Below, piece after piece: positions 26,449-40,366 of a stretch of DNA of 64,000 bases. Every line of letters begins with the position of its first letter. The stretch's first letter is position 1. The stretch is from Certhia americana (taxonomy: Eukaryota; Chordata; Aves; Passeriformes; Certhiidae): contig CM031857.1 of assembly GCA_018697195.1 (NCBI GenBank), positions 91,018,461 to 91,082,460 of the forward strand, read 5' to 3'. The notes below the pieces were generated by a model. The model worked only from the letters and a program-made list of their open reading frames with translations, was not told where the DNA came from and did no database searches. Both the position numbers and the translations under genes were made by a program.

Positions 26449-29400
26449 CATACCTGTTTTATTTAAATCTGACATTTCAAAAGCAACAGTATTGGAAGGT
26501 TAGACACCAGTCCTTGGGCTCGGTGCTCTCTCTGTCTCCTCTGCAATAGTCATGCATACCAAAAGCAGAAAACAGAACTGGGAATGTGGATTCAGTCACC
26601 AGAATAAGGATGCAATTTTTGCTTGTCCCTGTTCCACAAAACATGCTTTCATTTTGCAATGGACTGTGGCTGTACTATTAACAGCAAATAATATCTCTAC
26701 TATTTCATTATGTCTTAACAGAAACAACATTTCTATAGAAAGCTCTGACTGAAGGAATTAAAGAAATAATTCATTTTAGATCAACCCGCCTATATTAACA
26801 ACTAGGGATGCCAAATTGTATCCTGTGAAAGAAACATTGCTTTTTCTCTACCTCCAATAGGGATCAGGAGAAATTATGCATCTGATAGTCACACAAAATG
26901 CAGTGAATTGAAAATTAAAACACACTGTAAACCAGAAACAGCAGGACAGCTTTCTGCAACAGCAAATTCTCCTTGTAAGCTTTAGCAGCTGTTCCGATCA
27001 CCATAATCACGGCATGAATGAATCCTGAGCAAAGTACCTTCCATGTAAAATACAGGAATAGAGTTTGTGGATACATATGGTGTACTGAGAGATGCATTTG
27101 CAAATAAAATGACACACTACAAATTTACACAAGGACAGAACACACCCATACCCCAATAAATTATATTTATACATGAATGCACACAAGCAGGATACAGCAT
27201 TTGCCTTTGTATTAAAATACATCCCATTTTCCTCAGTAGGATAACATTATCTGGCAAAGTTCCTACTGGACCTGCAATCAAGCAACTAAGAAAATTTCAA
27301 ATACTAGACACACCTGTGCATTTCTTCAGAAGCAGCCACAATTCAGCAATATCTTTGTAGAGCAAGGAGATCAGGCTTAAGGTCATGTTGCTTCTAATCG
27401 ATTTAGAGCAAAATAATTCCGTGGACAGTGACCTATTTATCTGTGAGCTCGTCCTCAGTGCAAAATGAGAGCGCAAAACTCCATCTTTCACTCGAAGCCA
27501 AGCCACTGGGGGCACAATGCCTTTCTTCAAATTACATGCAGAGTAAGTGTGCCTGTCAGCAGGCTCAGAGGTTCTCCGAAGGGCTTGTTGGCTGCTGGCT
27601 ACCACTTCTTGTTTTCCTGCATAAAGCACTGGCACGCATTATATGCAAGCTGTTCACTTTAAATATGAACACATGCACTGTTCAAACATTATCAGAGCAA
27701 GAATGCATTAAAAAATTAATCCTAAGTGTGCCTTGTCAAAAAAAACCCCCTCCCTTTAAAAGCTCTAGTTTTAACAAACAATGGTACAGTAAATCTAGCA
27801 TTATCATCTTTTTCTAACACCCACCCCTACTCCACAGAGGGAAATTAACTGCCCAAGGGACAAGTGCCCTTTTTCCAATGAACCTTTGGCTAGAAAGCTC
27901 CCGAGAAATACAGTCAGCTTTTCCTGTTTGTAAGGGAATTCTCCCCCCCCACGTTTGGTGGAACTGAACTGGGGTGTTTTCCTTGGTGGGAAACACATCA
28001 AACACCTGTTCCCTATGAAGGAGCCTACCCAAAGCAGCAGGAGCTGACAAAAAGGTATTCTACTAATGTGACTTTGCAAGTGGAAATATACTGAAATCTT
28101 ATGAATAAGAAAATGGAAAATAAGGCAACAAATGACAAAAAAAAACTGGAACAGAAGTACTCCATATGATCTTTCAGACATGAGTGCTGAGTGGACTTGC
28201 TTCACCTGATCCTTTAAAGTAATTGCACAGTGACAGACTACCTGTTAATTAATACACTTGAGATTAGTTATCGGCCATTCAGACGCACTAATACAGAGTG
28301 AGCCAAGAAGTACGAGTGACAGCAACAGCCATATGAAAACAAATGGATTGTTTTTCTTAAGTTCACAGTGTTATAAGAGTCCTCTCTCAACAAGAGAGGT
28401 CAAGGGAAGAGGACAGCGAGGATAAAAAGCTTGAATTGATGGTTACATCTGTTCACAAAATCCCATTTGCAGATGGGAAAAAAGCTCCATTTCTGCATCA
28501 GCCCTCCCAGCCACCAACCAATCCCATAAAAGCAAACCAAAACAAACCCAGGTCACTCACAGACCCCACATCTGTGTTCCCACCACTCATCTGCCATGGG
28601 GCAGGAACTGTTGATAATTCCACTCTAGTCAGATGTGTTCTAACAAATCTACCATCTATACAAGCAGCTGTATTCAGTGCATAACATTAATATGTGACCT
28701 GAACAATATAATCGTGGTAATTTACTTTCAATTCTGCTGTTTCATTTTGGGGTCGTTACATTTTGTAATAAGCCAAAACACAAGAGTTTTCAAGCAATAT
28801 CAGAGTCTTTAAATAAAGGTAGATTTAAAGGAAGTGACACTCCTTCGAAATTCTTTACTTAACTATTCTGTATTTTAACAGTGATTTGCACATTAGATTG
28901 TGCAGAGAGTTAAAAATTAGTGAATGAGTCTTCACAGCACTCCCACAAGTCATGTAAATACTCTCACATGTGAAAGCTGAGATGGAGCAGGTGACCTCTC
29001 TTAGATCAGGTAACAGCATCCGCTGTGCTGTCAGACACAGGATCTATGTCTCGGCTCTAAGCCCAGACTCCCTCCTTTCCAGGACAGCCACGTAACCTGC
29101 TGGGTGGAGTGTCCTCCCAGATCAGTATCATGACTTGTACTCCTCAGACAAAGATCACAATTCACAGTATTTTTACTTCTGGCTGTTGCACTACAGCATG
29201 GCTCCAGGAAGAAGAGTCTTGTTACCTTATTCAAGTATACACACTGAAACTAACTCCTGACTTAACAGCACCAAGCTGGTATCAAACAGTGGGCAGAGAG
29301 TCCACTGCAATATGCTTGGCTGACCAGACAATTCTGTTAGTAGTGGCATGGGCTTGGTGTCACCTGCAGCACAGCATGCAGGAAATAAAACCATTATTAT

Positions 29401-29990
29401 CTGATTGATAGTAAGTGATGATAAAGCAGACACAGGAACACTTTCCAAACATCCACAGAGAGGGAGAGGAAGTTTTATAGTCTACATTCAGAGATTAAAA
29501 CCACGCAAAAAAGGAGCTACACCCTTCTCCAGATAGGAATTACTCCCACCTAGATCCACACAATAAGATCCAGGAACCCAATACTTTGGTGAGCTGGCTA
29601 CTTCCTTAAGAAAAAAAGAAATTCAAACCCAAAAACCCCTCCATGAATGTAAAAGAGAAAAAACAACATGTATAACATGTTGGTTGTGCTCGTTCTTATT
29701 GTCAAGACAGAGAGGAACAATAAATGCTTGTATTAATCAATACTGACTGCTCCAGAGTCCCTTCATGTTGTACCCAACGAGGACAACCACATTTTAACAG
29801 GTTTCTGCCTTCAGATTTCACAGCAGAGAAAACAGTGAGTTCAGTCATTTAGGTGTAAATCTAGTACTAGTTTCAAAACAATTTAATTTCTTGGATTAGC
29901 ACAATAGATACATGGAACAGTCATCCTCTAGGCTCCCACCTAGATTACTCCTTCCTAGCGTTTAATCTCCAAACCCTACAGCTACATATA

Positions 29991-30082
29991 TTATAGAATC
30001 ATGGAATGGCCTGGGTTGGAAATGATCTAAAAGATCATCCAGTTCCAATCCCTATGATGTAGGACACTTCCAGGGATAAGTT
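29991..30082 (-). mobile_element. CR1 LINE 3'-end remnant
   Basis: TATAGAATCATGGAATGGCC, TGGGTTGGAAATGATCTAAA and AGATCATCCAGTTCCAATCC are followed by a decayed GGACACTTCCAGGGA. This is the reverse complement of a CR1 3' end, in the same orientation as the host gene. Confidence 0.88.
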
Positions 30083-31290
30083 TTTTTTTTCCAGATTGAT
30101 CAAGATGCAATAATGTCTGTGCCTAAGAGCACCAAAATAAAGCACTGCAAATTCTAGCCCTGTTATTTTTCAATCTAGACCAACAAGGCACACCTTCACC
30201 TCCCACTTTTAGGGATCAGTCTTTAGACTTAGCAACACATGTACAGAAAAGGTACATACAGAGAGAGCTCAGTGTTTGCTGTGGAGGAGCCTTGGAACCT
30301 GCCCCCCTTCTGCTGGAGGGACAGAAGCCCACAGTGTGTCTCTATAGAACTTGGTCTCAGATGCCTGGTTAAAAAGATAATCAGGCAAAGGTGGTTTTTT
30401 TCCCTAGCAGTTCCATTCTGCACAGAAAGCTGGGCTGATGATACTATGGGCTCCTGGGAAACACTGTTCTGGTAAAAGAGGGTTCCAGCCAGTAACCAAA
30501 TGGTGTTTTGTGTTAGCACTCTATTTTGGACCTTGTGTGTGGGAGAAATGATTGCTCTATGGTTATAATACCTGAATTCCTTGCTATTCATTTCAGGGAA
30601 GAGCAAAGAAAGAGCAAAAGCATTCAAGCACAAAACCCTTCCATGCCCTTCATGATCCAGCTTAAAATAGAACCAGAGAGGAAAACCGTGCTATGTGGGC
30701 ATGCATGATAGCAAGAAGACTTTAGGGCAAATTTAAGCGCTATTAAAACAAAAAGAATCAAGAGCCCTCCTGAGAAAATCTTGGTGGGCACAAGAGTATG
30801 TATTTATAAATGCAAAGAAATTAATTTCAACTCCACTGCAGCTCAGCACTCAGGTTAGTTCTCCCTCCCACCTCAGCATGGGATGTGAGTGACAGCTCCA
30901 GGCTGCAGAACGGAGGAAAACACTGAGGGAGAAGCTGTTAAGGGATGGATGCAAAGTCAACTGAGGTTAAAGAGTCTGTTATCCTAGTTTTAAGAAACCC
31001 AGAGAAGGAAGCTATGACTATGGCTTAAATAAATCTTAAATAATCTTAAAAAAGATACTGTACCTGCTTTATAAAGGCTTGAAAATACAGTGTAAGGATG
31101 GCAATGTTCATGGCAAAGGATATTAAAGTCTGGCAAGTTCAACATTAAAATATAATTATTAAACATATTTTTCCTTTAGGGGTGCTGTACTTATCAAAAA
31201 GCACACTAATAAAATAATGTGGCATTCAGCATGACAAGAGCTATCCTTAAAGGATCCCCCTTAGTATAATGCAAATATATACTCTCTCTC

Positions 31291-31309
31291 AAAAAAAAAA
31301 AAAAAAAAA
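31291..31309. repeat. A19 homopolymer
   Basis: Nineteen consecutive A preceded by a short CT repeat (CTCTCTCTC). No retroposed body is recognised next to it. Confidence 0.95.
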
Positions 31310-34300
31310 CTAGCAAAACACACCTAACTCACACCTGTAGCTGTAGAATTTATAAACTTGTGGAGCTTTGAGGACATGGAGCGACCTGATGCATAATCCA
31401 TTGTCTTCCAGTTTAGCACACTAGACTATTTAAAAGCTCCATTCATTTTCTTCTTCTAATCCTTCTTGATGTTTTTTTTCAAAGAAAGGATGCAAAAGAG
31501 GTTTCATTCTTTTTGAAGCAATCGAGCACCCAAGATTTACATTCTGCCTGGTTTACATCAAAAGATTCCAAGGATTAAAATTAGTTTATACACCCATTAT
31601 ACATGCATGCACACACAAACATATATGTTTGTATAAATCCATTACACTAAGCAGCTTGTTAAATCTTCACACAGCAATAAAATTAATCCATTTTGAAACT
31701 GCTTTGGCAATTTTCAGCTTGGATGCTAAGTCATCAAAAAAGGTCCCTGCATGATATGCAAACTTAAATTTAAGCAAGTACAACTGATCAAAAATCATGG
31801 TCAGGAAACAACAATTAAAAAAACCAATTAAAACTTTTATCCGAGAAGAAATATACTCTTTCCATTGAAAACAAGCATACTGGTAAAATACACATAGTTG
31901 CTGGAGCACTTAAAGGAAAAGCAGCTTCAATTAAAAGGCTTAACCCTGCACTGTCTTTCAAAAAGGTAATGCCTGGGAAAAAAAGAAAAAAAAAAAAGCT
32001 GCTGAGGAATTACATCTTAAAAGTACATTTTGCACCTTAAGACAACAATAATAAACTTCAAAGTTTTGAAGATTACACATCCTTCACACCAGGTATCCAA
32101 GAAGTAAAACAAAAGGCAAAAGAGCATGTCAGTAATTTTTAAGGCAGAGTAACACCCTTGTCAAGGCTGGTACTTCTCTGCCTCATGACTACTTTTAGGG
32201 GCTTTCCCCAAAGCCATGACAGAAGCCTGACCACTGAATGCAGTTACCATACATCTGTTTCAATTTCTAATTGAAAAATTACAACTTTCTGGTGTTCTGT
32301 GAACTGAATTTTAATCAGTTTATACTTTTTTATTTACATGTCCTTTCTAAACAAGCTCCCCCACAGGTCTTTAATCATAGGCCTCTCCTTGGCTGTGCTG
32401 CAGGGTTTACCACGGTTTCTTGTTTCAGAGAGACACAAAACTGGACCTTTTTCCAGGATTAATTTAATCACACAGGAGTTAGTAGTAAGCACTTTATCCT
32501 GCAGCATTTAGTGACACTTCCCTCTGTCCATAGCTGTGCCTACACAGAGATCGTGCTATTCAGACTGCACTGGTGTGAGGAAAGAGGACTTGTGGCTTGG
32601 GACTCACCCCTTGGCAGGGGTATTCAAAATTCAGAGGTGGGAGATTGCAGTCTGATGACAACTGAAAATTGTAATTAAAGGTGGAAACCAAAGCACTGCT
32701 GAACTTGGATGGAGGGCAGGATTAAAATTCAGAAAAATCAAGAGGATGAGATACATTTTTATACCGACAGTGGGATTAAAGGAGCAAATGAAGTAGGAAA
32801 AAAAAAAAATGGATGTGGAGTTCAGTGGCAGCAGAAAGGAGAACTCAACAGTGAGTAATAACAACTGAAACATATGATGAAATCAGCATAGGAATTAAAA
32901 TTCGGAAAGGAAAACCAGGTTTATTATGTATTCTGAATTATATATATTACTAAGAATTTTAATTCAGTAAGCAAGGAAAACCTACAGACCATTACAACCA
33001 ATGAAGTATTGTGCCACAATCACAAATATATTTATAGCCAAAGTATAAAATAAAACTTTGTCAGTAATAGGAAACACTTTTTATGTACACAGAATCTTTT
33101 TTTTTTATTCCAGATGAACGAGATACTCGGGAAGCAGAAAAACTTTCAGGTCAAAAGTTGTGGGAGAACTGGTTCCAAAGAAAATATCATATGCTTCTGT
33201 AATAGTGATGAACACAGATAAAGGCTACAAAACTATTTATTACAGAGGAAGGAAAAGAAAATTTGCAGAAATCATCATTTCCAAAAATCCATAAAGAGTA
33301 AACAGGACAGAGAGCCAAGAAGAGAGGCTTGCTTTTAATCTGAGGCAAAATTAAGAGCTAAAAAATTATTCATTCCATCACATCTCTAAAAAAATCACTT
33401 GGGGTGGGTTTGGACAAGTTAGTTATGATATTTCAGTACTGAAGGATTACTCATAGCTTCAAATGGAATATAAAAAAATCTGGTTATGAGAACACGTCAT
33501 TACTTGTCATCTTAGATAAACAAAATCCTTCAGAATGGGCCATCAACCTTAAGTCCTTCTTACACTGTATAAATCTGACCGACACTGTTGTGAGATTACA
33601 TTTGAAAATGGTAAAACCTACATAACTGATAGGATTAAAAAAAGGCCACTGTCTTCTTACTTATCAAGGAAGTTTAGTTTTTGACTCATGATTTGGAATT
33701 TTTGTGGCCTAGGCGTGCACACTGCAGCAAGCTGTCTGCTGCTGCACAACCCACAAAGTCCCCACACATGGGAAAAGTGTGAAAAAAATGCAAGCAAATG
33801 CACTGAGCAATCCTCAAAGGTCACCATTCTCCCCACTTAAATATTTCCAAAACACTATCTCAATTTTCCCCATCGCCAATTCTCTCACCCTCCTGGGCTT
33901 CAACAAGCTTCACACTTCTTCTCAAGACAAGAAGATACTCAATACCAGCAAAAGACAGGACCATTTTCCACTGATCAAAAATGGAAGAAGCAGAAAGCAG
34001 ACTGACTTCTTCTGGAGGTAACCAGGAAAATTACTTTAGGTTCCCAACAGAAATTCACTTCCTTTAAAGAAAGAAAGTCTCACTACAATGAGAGAACAAA
34101 ATACCTTATCCCTTGTACTTAGCAGCATGGTGTTCTTGGTTAAATTTAGTCAATGGAAAAGAGGTAAAGCTCACACGAGTTGCTTTCTGTGGAAAGACAT
34201 AACATAAATCACACCTGACCTTTTTATTTTGTAGATGCAGGATTTTAAAGAAAATATTAACATACGATTTTAAAAAAGCAGTGATTCCTTTAATGAGCCA

Positions 34301-37300
34301 CTCCTTTAAAATAAGTTTAAAAAGTCCTAGCTTGCAGAGAGCAGTTGTAACATCCATAAACAACTGCAGCACAGCAGCTGTAACCATGTCCTGTTTCCAG
34401 TCTCCAAACAGGAAGCCCATGCCCTTACCTGATTGAAAAAGCAGCCAGTCCCTGCAAATTTAATCAACCTAAAGCAACAGACATTCTGCTTCTTTTCCAG
34501 TTTCCTGGGATGCTTCCTGGCCGATTCCAGAAAGCAGTGTGGAGGACAAGCTTTTTAACAGCAGCATTACCTTCATTTTCCACATGACAGCCTGCTACTT
34601 GCCCTGTTACTGTATTTGCTTTTGGCCCAGGTGTGACAGCCTGGCGTGAAACAACAAAACCCCGCCTCTGCCAAGGGTGGTTTATGTGTCAGCCTCTCAT
34701 CAGGCCGGATTTTTCAGCACACCTTAAAAACCTTCACAATGTTTTGAGATGAGCAACGACAGAAAGAGATGCACCAGCCATGTAAGAGGTGTAATTATGC
34801 AAACTTATAGAAACTTGGCAGCCCACCACATCAAGCTCCCAATCTCCATCAATTTGGAGGTGACAATTAACAGAAAGCAACGCTTCTGGGGTCTCCTGCA
34901 TCTGCCCTTCTGGGAAAATGCCTCAACACCAAGAGGCTTTGAAACAGTTTTGTGTTTCTTCTCCTTTCCATAAGGAGAATGAAGATGTAAAGAAAGATGA
35001 AACAAAGGCCAAAGAGCAAATTCCACCTGTTCTGACACACGCAGCAGCTGAACTAATGCCCATGAATCTCACAAGAGTAAGACACAACTCCCAGCCATTC
35101 TTTCTGCTCTTCCTCTTGTTGACTCTGCAAGAAAATGCATTTATTTTCCACCAGCTCCTGCCTCACCAAGTGCGTACCTGATTAGTTCAACATAATTTGA
35201 ACTGAGCTCTTACCCCTCTGTATTTGCAGTGAGCGAAAAAGCACAAGGCAAGTGGATCAAAGGTGAGGGCACTCTTTGTAGACCCCTGCACTACAGTGGC
35301 AGCAAAAGAGGCCTCTTCAGTTCAGGCCTCATTCAACAGCCCATCTTTGAAGTATTTAACAGTGTCTTTTTAACATGACAGATTTTATGTCCGTTGCCAA
35401 AAGCCTCCATCTCTCCATGTCCAAACACAGCAGACAGCCTGTAACTGCTGCTGTTTGCAGCCCCACACTACAGCACTTCAGACAATGCTGAACACTCACA
35501 GACACCTTCCAGGACACCAAATGCTCAACACCAGGGATAACAAATGCAGATACCCAGCCAATTCAAAGGAACAGCAAAGAACCAAATATACTCCTCAAAC
35601 AAACAGCGTAACAGCAAAGTAATATAAAGAGTATTCAAAGTAACCCCCACTTCTCAACATTTATTTGCTGAACTATATTTTTGAAGGAAGTTTCAGGGCA
35701 AGAAATTGAAATTTTCTTTAAGAAATATCTTGTACACACTTCATCAGAGCATTTAGGGGAGTAAGGTATAAGGGGCCCTCAAATATTCAATTTTTTCCCC
35801 ATTCTGACTCTCTGGAAATCAGTTCTCAGGATCTTCTCTTCAATGGAATTTCTTCTCCAGCACTATAAACAAATTTGAAACAGTTTACATATAACATACA
35901 CTCAAGTCCCTGCTGTAACTAGCATGTAATTCCTTAGGACACAAAAACCCAATGCACATCTTGTTTTTAATAACCCTATTTTATTAACTAGCGAAGAAAA
36001 CAGCAGCTCAGCCACAAACAGGTAACAGCATACAAGCATATTAGTCTCCACAAACCAACAGCAAGAAGCCTTGAATTCATTGAGCTTACTTCATGTTTTC
36101 TTCTTCAGGCAAGCAGAATGAAGCTCTCATTGTACCTGAGTGGAAGGAAAAAGTTCAGCTCTAGTATGAGCTTGCCCAAAAGCATTTGCATCTGCCGGGC
36201 ACCTCCTGGCAGCTGAGTAGGATTTAGCTTCAGCCAGCCCTGCCAGGGTGAATTCAGAGGCATTAAAGGTTTACAGGTGCAGCCACCAGCAGTTGGCTGA
36301 TAAAGAGCTTGTGCAAACACCCCTCTTGCAAGGAGGTCTTTAGATTGAGTGCTGTGTTATAAACCAGCAACCCAAGTTTCTCCTGAAGCCTCAATGCTGA
36401 GAAATAGACCTAATGCAAGCCTGTTCCCATCTGTGGCAGCAGCTCCACTGAAGTTATTGCCTCCCATACAACAGCAGAGATTGACAGGCAGCTAAACAGT
36501 ATATTTCTGATGTACTCCAGAATTTGGCACACTGCAACCCAAAGCCTACTTTGTCACATTTTCTCTGGTTTTATATTATTGTTTTTAACCATACTGCCTC
36601 CCCTCACTTGCTTAACCGTGGGCACTGTGCTCTAAAACATGTCCTCTCTCCCTGAAGCACCGATGCCTTTTGCAGGTTACAAGAGCAACATCCGTTTTTT
36701 TCCTTTCTAAAATAAACATGGTCACATAGAGGAAATTGTTTTAAAAAATTTAAACTATTCAAGAGTGAACAAACCCATTGTTTGCAGAGGAGACTTCACG
36801 GCAGCAGCATGCTACCGTGACTGTGCTATAGAGCATCCACAAAAATCCTGTGGACCACGAGGGTGGCATGTGCTGAGACAGCGAGAGGGGACAGAGCATT
36901 CTCATTGTTTAAATGTAAACAATAATAATAATAGGGTTTTATAACCAGGAGAAGGAAGCTAACTAATGTGGAAAACAGTTGTTATTACCCTGTTTATGAC
37001 TCCTTGTTCCCAAAAAATATGCTGGGTTACTTTGTAATGCTAAAGGGGATAAACTGAGATGACCTGAAACTGGGCAAATGGCTGAAACCCCATCTGATAA
37101 GATGGGCTTGGGAATACCTTCTCTCTTTTTTACACTGGAAGCATGCCAGAGTGGAAAACACTGGGTGGAGGATCCGTAGCTCTTGTGACTGTAAGAATTT
37201 TATCCTCAAACCCCCAGACAAATTCCAGTTGTTTAGGGATTAAACACTGCCAAATGGTGGCTTAGGCACCCTCAGCGAGAAAGCTGTTACCCGAGTCCAA

Positions 37301-37750
37301 GCACATGATCCCCAAAACAACCTCCTGACACCTCAAAACCTAAAGTTCATTACAAATTTTTTCAACACACTCAAGTCCTCTGCATACAGTCTGATTTGTA
37401 TTTTGACAACTGAGTATAGAAAGAAATTTCAAGGGTTGGGCCAAACCCTCATGTTCTTCTTTTGGTAAATGCAAAGGAACAGGCTTTACTGGGAGCTACT
37501 AAGACAGTTCATATGTTTTTAGGCTTTAATATTAAAGGTAGATACCAGTAAACCTCCTTTAATGCTTTCAGTGAACATAGCAACAGACGTTGGTTTTTGT
37601 GCTAAACATTATTATACTTGGGAGCATGCTAACCAGTTTAGAACACCCCCAAAAAATTGCAATCTTGAATTTTTTCCTTAAGAATTGAGCCCTAAAATAA
37701 CTCTCCAAAGGCAAATGAAAACATCTGCAAAAACTATTATTACAACTTAC

Positions 37751-37780
37751 CTTGCAGACAAAGAACATCATTTTCAATAG
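37751..37780 (-). other. Candidate 30-nt cassette microexon of the MCF2L-like gene
   Basis: On the minus strand a strong acceptor (eight T, then CTGACTTCCAG) is followed 30 nt later by a near-consensus donor (CTGCAAG|GTAAGTT). The length is a multiple of three. Read in phase 1 it is open (A)IENDVLCLQ, and its last base G completes an aspartate codon with the first two bases of exon A, giving ...LQ-DEIMHQ. It could thus be included or skipped without changing the frame. I do not recognise the peptide in any known isoform. Comparable pseudo-exons occur on the other strand, so chance is a real possibility. Confidence 0.35.
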
Positions 37781-38463
37781 CTGGAAGTCAGAAAAAAAAT
37801 CAGAGAAAGAACCAAGGTCAAATGCTATCAACCAAAAGGGGAAAAGTTTACACCAAAAGTAGTTGACAACACCTGTACTTGCACTTGAAGTTCTTAAAGA
37901 GTCTTTGATAGCCATCATGGTAGATGACACAAATCATTACCTGTGCCCCACATGCACAGTCAAGTTAAAATGTCTGAAGACACTACTAGAGATTTGGATG
38001 GTGGAAGCTAAAGAGTTTGAAAGGAGACTTGAAGGAGAGCTGTGTTCTCTTCAGAAGGACATGTTTTGAATTTCTGTTTCAAAAATTCAGCTAGAACAAA
38101 CAGTATTAGAAACAAAAAGTTTCTCTAATGTAAAAACAATAGAGGCAACATCTTGAATTCTTCATTTGACATACTACTTCTCTTTTAAATAAACTGACAT
38201 ATTGATCCCTATCCACTTTCTCATATACACCTTTGGAATCCACCAAAGATGGTAAGAATTATGTGTTTGGCTAAAGCAGAGAAATTGTTTATTTTTAATC
38301 ATGGTATCTTAGGAATTAAAGAGTATTCTACTCCACAGACTCACTGCATGAAACAAGTTGCTTGTGTTTCATGAAAGAAGACAAAAACAAAGGCAATATA
38401 TCCTTCAAATAAAAGCCTGAAAAGCAAGTTGCTCCTTTCCCAAAAGCCAAAAGACACAGATAA

Positions 38464-38499
38464 ATTATTTCTTAATAATGCTAATTATTAAGAAATAAT
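38464..38499. repeat. Perfect inverted repeat, 16-bp arms and 4-nt loop
   Basis: The left arm at 38464-38479 begins ATTATTTC and ends TTAATAAT. The right arm at 38484-38499 is its exact reverse complement, and the loop is GCTA. The arms are AT-rich. Confidence 0.97.
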
Positions 38500-39078
38500 G
38501 CTAATGCTCTCTGCCACAGAATCATATAAACTATATGTCACATATTTCTAAAGTGATTTTTCAGAGAAATAAATCGAGAGAGGGAATCATTCAGAGAACT
38601 ACTCATCACTAACACAACTAAGTAACTATGTTAAGCTTGTCCATCTAAAACTCCTAATGGATCTCAGAATATAGCCCTGACCAAATATAGATTACTGTAG
38701 GTAATTCACACATCACAAGAGCTGTTGTAATCCAGGACAACTGTAAGATAAATTTTCATGAGAATCGTACTGGACACTATTTTTAAAAGTACACTCCTGA
38801 CTAACTGCTCACACCTGAAATTACAGCTTCACTCCTTCCCAAGTGCTCCACGAACTGCTATGGTTTGTTCAGTGGACAAAACTCACTAAAAGACAACTGC
38901 AAGCCATTCCTACTTAGCCCTTCAGGATTTTCATCTAACTTGGTCCCTGGACTCACTTTTTTGTGATCTCTGTTTAAAAAAGCTCCAGAGTTGACTAGAA
39001 ACTCTGAAGTTACAAAGAAGGGTAAGACTGATAATAATTAGATGAGGCTGAGAATTCACTGCATGCTGTCAACAGTGT

Positions 39079-39108
39079 AGGTGGAAAAATCTCACAGTTT
39101 TTCCACCT
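39079..39108. repeat. Perfect inverted repeat, 11-bp arms and 8-nt loop
   Basis: AGGTGGAAAAA pairs exactly with TTTTTCCACCT around the loop TCTCACAG. Confidence 0.97.
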
Positions 39109-40348
39109 GGGAGGTTAAAAAGGGAGAAGCAGCAGCCCCCAAAGAAAGTTCTCAGGTCCTTCAGTTAGCTCTTTGGCCTCACTCCAAAAGGAAAGAATGA
39201 ACTTACTCAAAAGCCTGGTCCCTCACCCTGAACTGTGTGCAAGTTGACAAACTCACAGATAATAACACCAAAGACTGCTGACAGATACTAATGAGGAGTA
39301 AGTATATGTGAACACCAGAGCTGTCAGCAGCTCTTGGCCATTATTTTCAGAAAAAAACCACCAACCAACAAGACTGGAGAAGATCTTATGCCATAATTGA
39401 GTCCAAGTGTAAGAAACAAACTATGATGTTGGACAAACCGCTGACTAAAATAAACTCTTTTTTGGGATGTTTTTAGATCACTGAGCAAGAAATGAAACAC
39501 ATGAAAGTTGCAGTGATCTCCACTTCCTTCTTTGGAAGAAGATTTAATGGCTCCAAAATAAGATAAAATAAATAAGTAAATCAAAGAGCTAGTTTTAGTC
39601 AGGAAGTGCTGGAAATCTTACAGTAAACTTTGATCCTTTTGGCTTAGGTTGCTTCAGCACGAGGATGTGTGTGTTCGACCTTTCCAGGTAGGCTTAACCT
39701 CTGAGGTTAATTTGTAGATCATGTGGGATTTTGTTAAACACTGCAAGTATACACAGTACGAGGAAGTAGTGCAAACCATCCTATTAAGCATGACTTCAGC
39801 AGAACTAAAGAGATTGCAACAGCACATGAGATTGGCAACTTCTTGGAAGAATAATGAAGACGATAAAGGGAGTAAATAAAGCTTTAGTCCTGGCTCCAGG
39901 ACTGGTTCTGCCCAGAGAGTAAATATCTACTTGTTGACAATTCTCCACGTGGAAAAGCAAAAGTCTAAGAAAAGTAAGTAATTTTTACTCTTAATTATCA
40001 AAGTCTCTCAGATTATTGATCAGGGCAACTCTAAGTTCTTTTTTTTCACTGTTCCTTTTTTTTAGGTTTTTTTTTCCCATACATTCTTCAGTGGCCATGA
40101 AAGCAGAAAAACATAAATTCCTACTAGCTCACTGCTCATTATGGTAGAATATCATACACAGCTACTCCCTCTAATTAAATGGGCTTTTCAAATAGCGCTA
40201 ATGGTCAGGAAGAGATTTTTTCCCCCATTTCAAGAGCCAAAGGCACAGCCAGATTTCATTTTCTGAGGATTCATTTTACATGTATGAAAGTAATGGAACT
40301 ATTTTTCACATTTTTTTCCTCCATTCACATGTGCCACCCTTAATGTCA

Positions 40349-40366
40349 CACAACAACAACAACAAC
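40349..40366. repeat. (CAA)n microsatellite, short
   Basis: About six CAA units, which create the asparagine run in an overlapping chance reading frame. Confidence 0.9.

Larger units (their letters stand above)
17185..37750 (-). other. Upstream intronic sequence, 5' side of exon A
   Basis: This lies between exon A and the nearest candidate upstream exon. It is AT-rich and mostly unique. It contains an A32 tract close to the exon A acceptor, a 280-bp CR1 fragment near 25 kb, a CR1 3' end near 30 kb and an A19 tract at 31291-31309. I found no exon that can be supported by homology. One plus-strand splice-site pair (25801-25842) is listed separately. The region is intronic only if the upstream exons of the gene lie at higher coordinates, as the phase of exon A requires. 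Confidence 0.7.

Noticed and set aside
34425..34460. Minus-strand donor CAATCAG|GTAAGG with a nearby AG
   Set aside because: The acceptor lacks a pyrimidine tract and the 23-nt length would shift the frame before exon A.
37937..37975. Minus-strand 33-nt interval ending at a GTAATG donor, just upstream of the 30-nt candidate
   Set aside because: In the required phase-1 frame it contains a stop, and the donor is weak.
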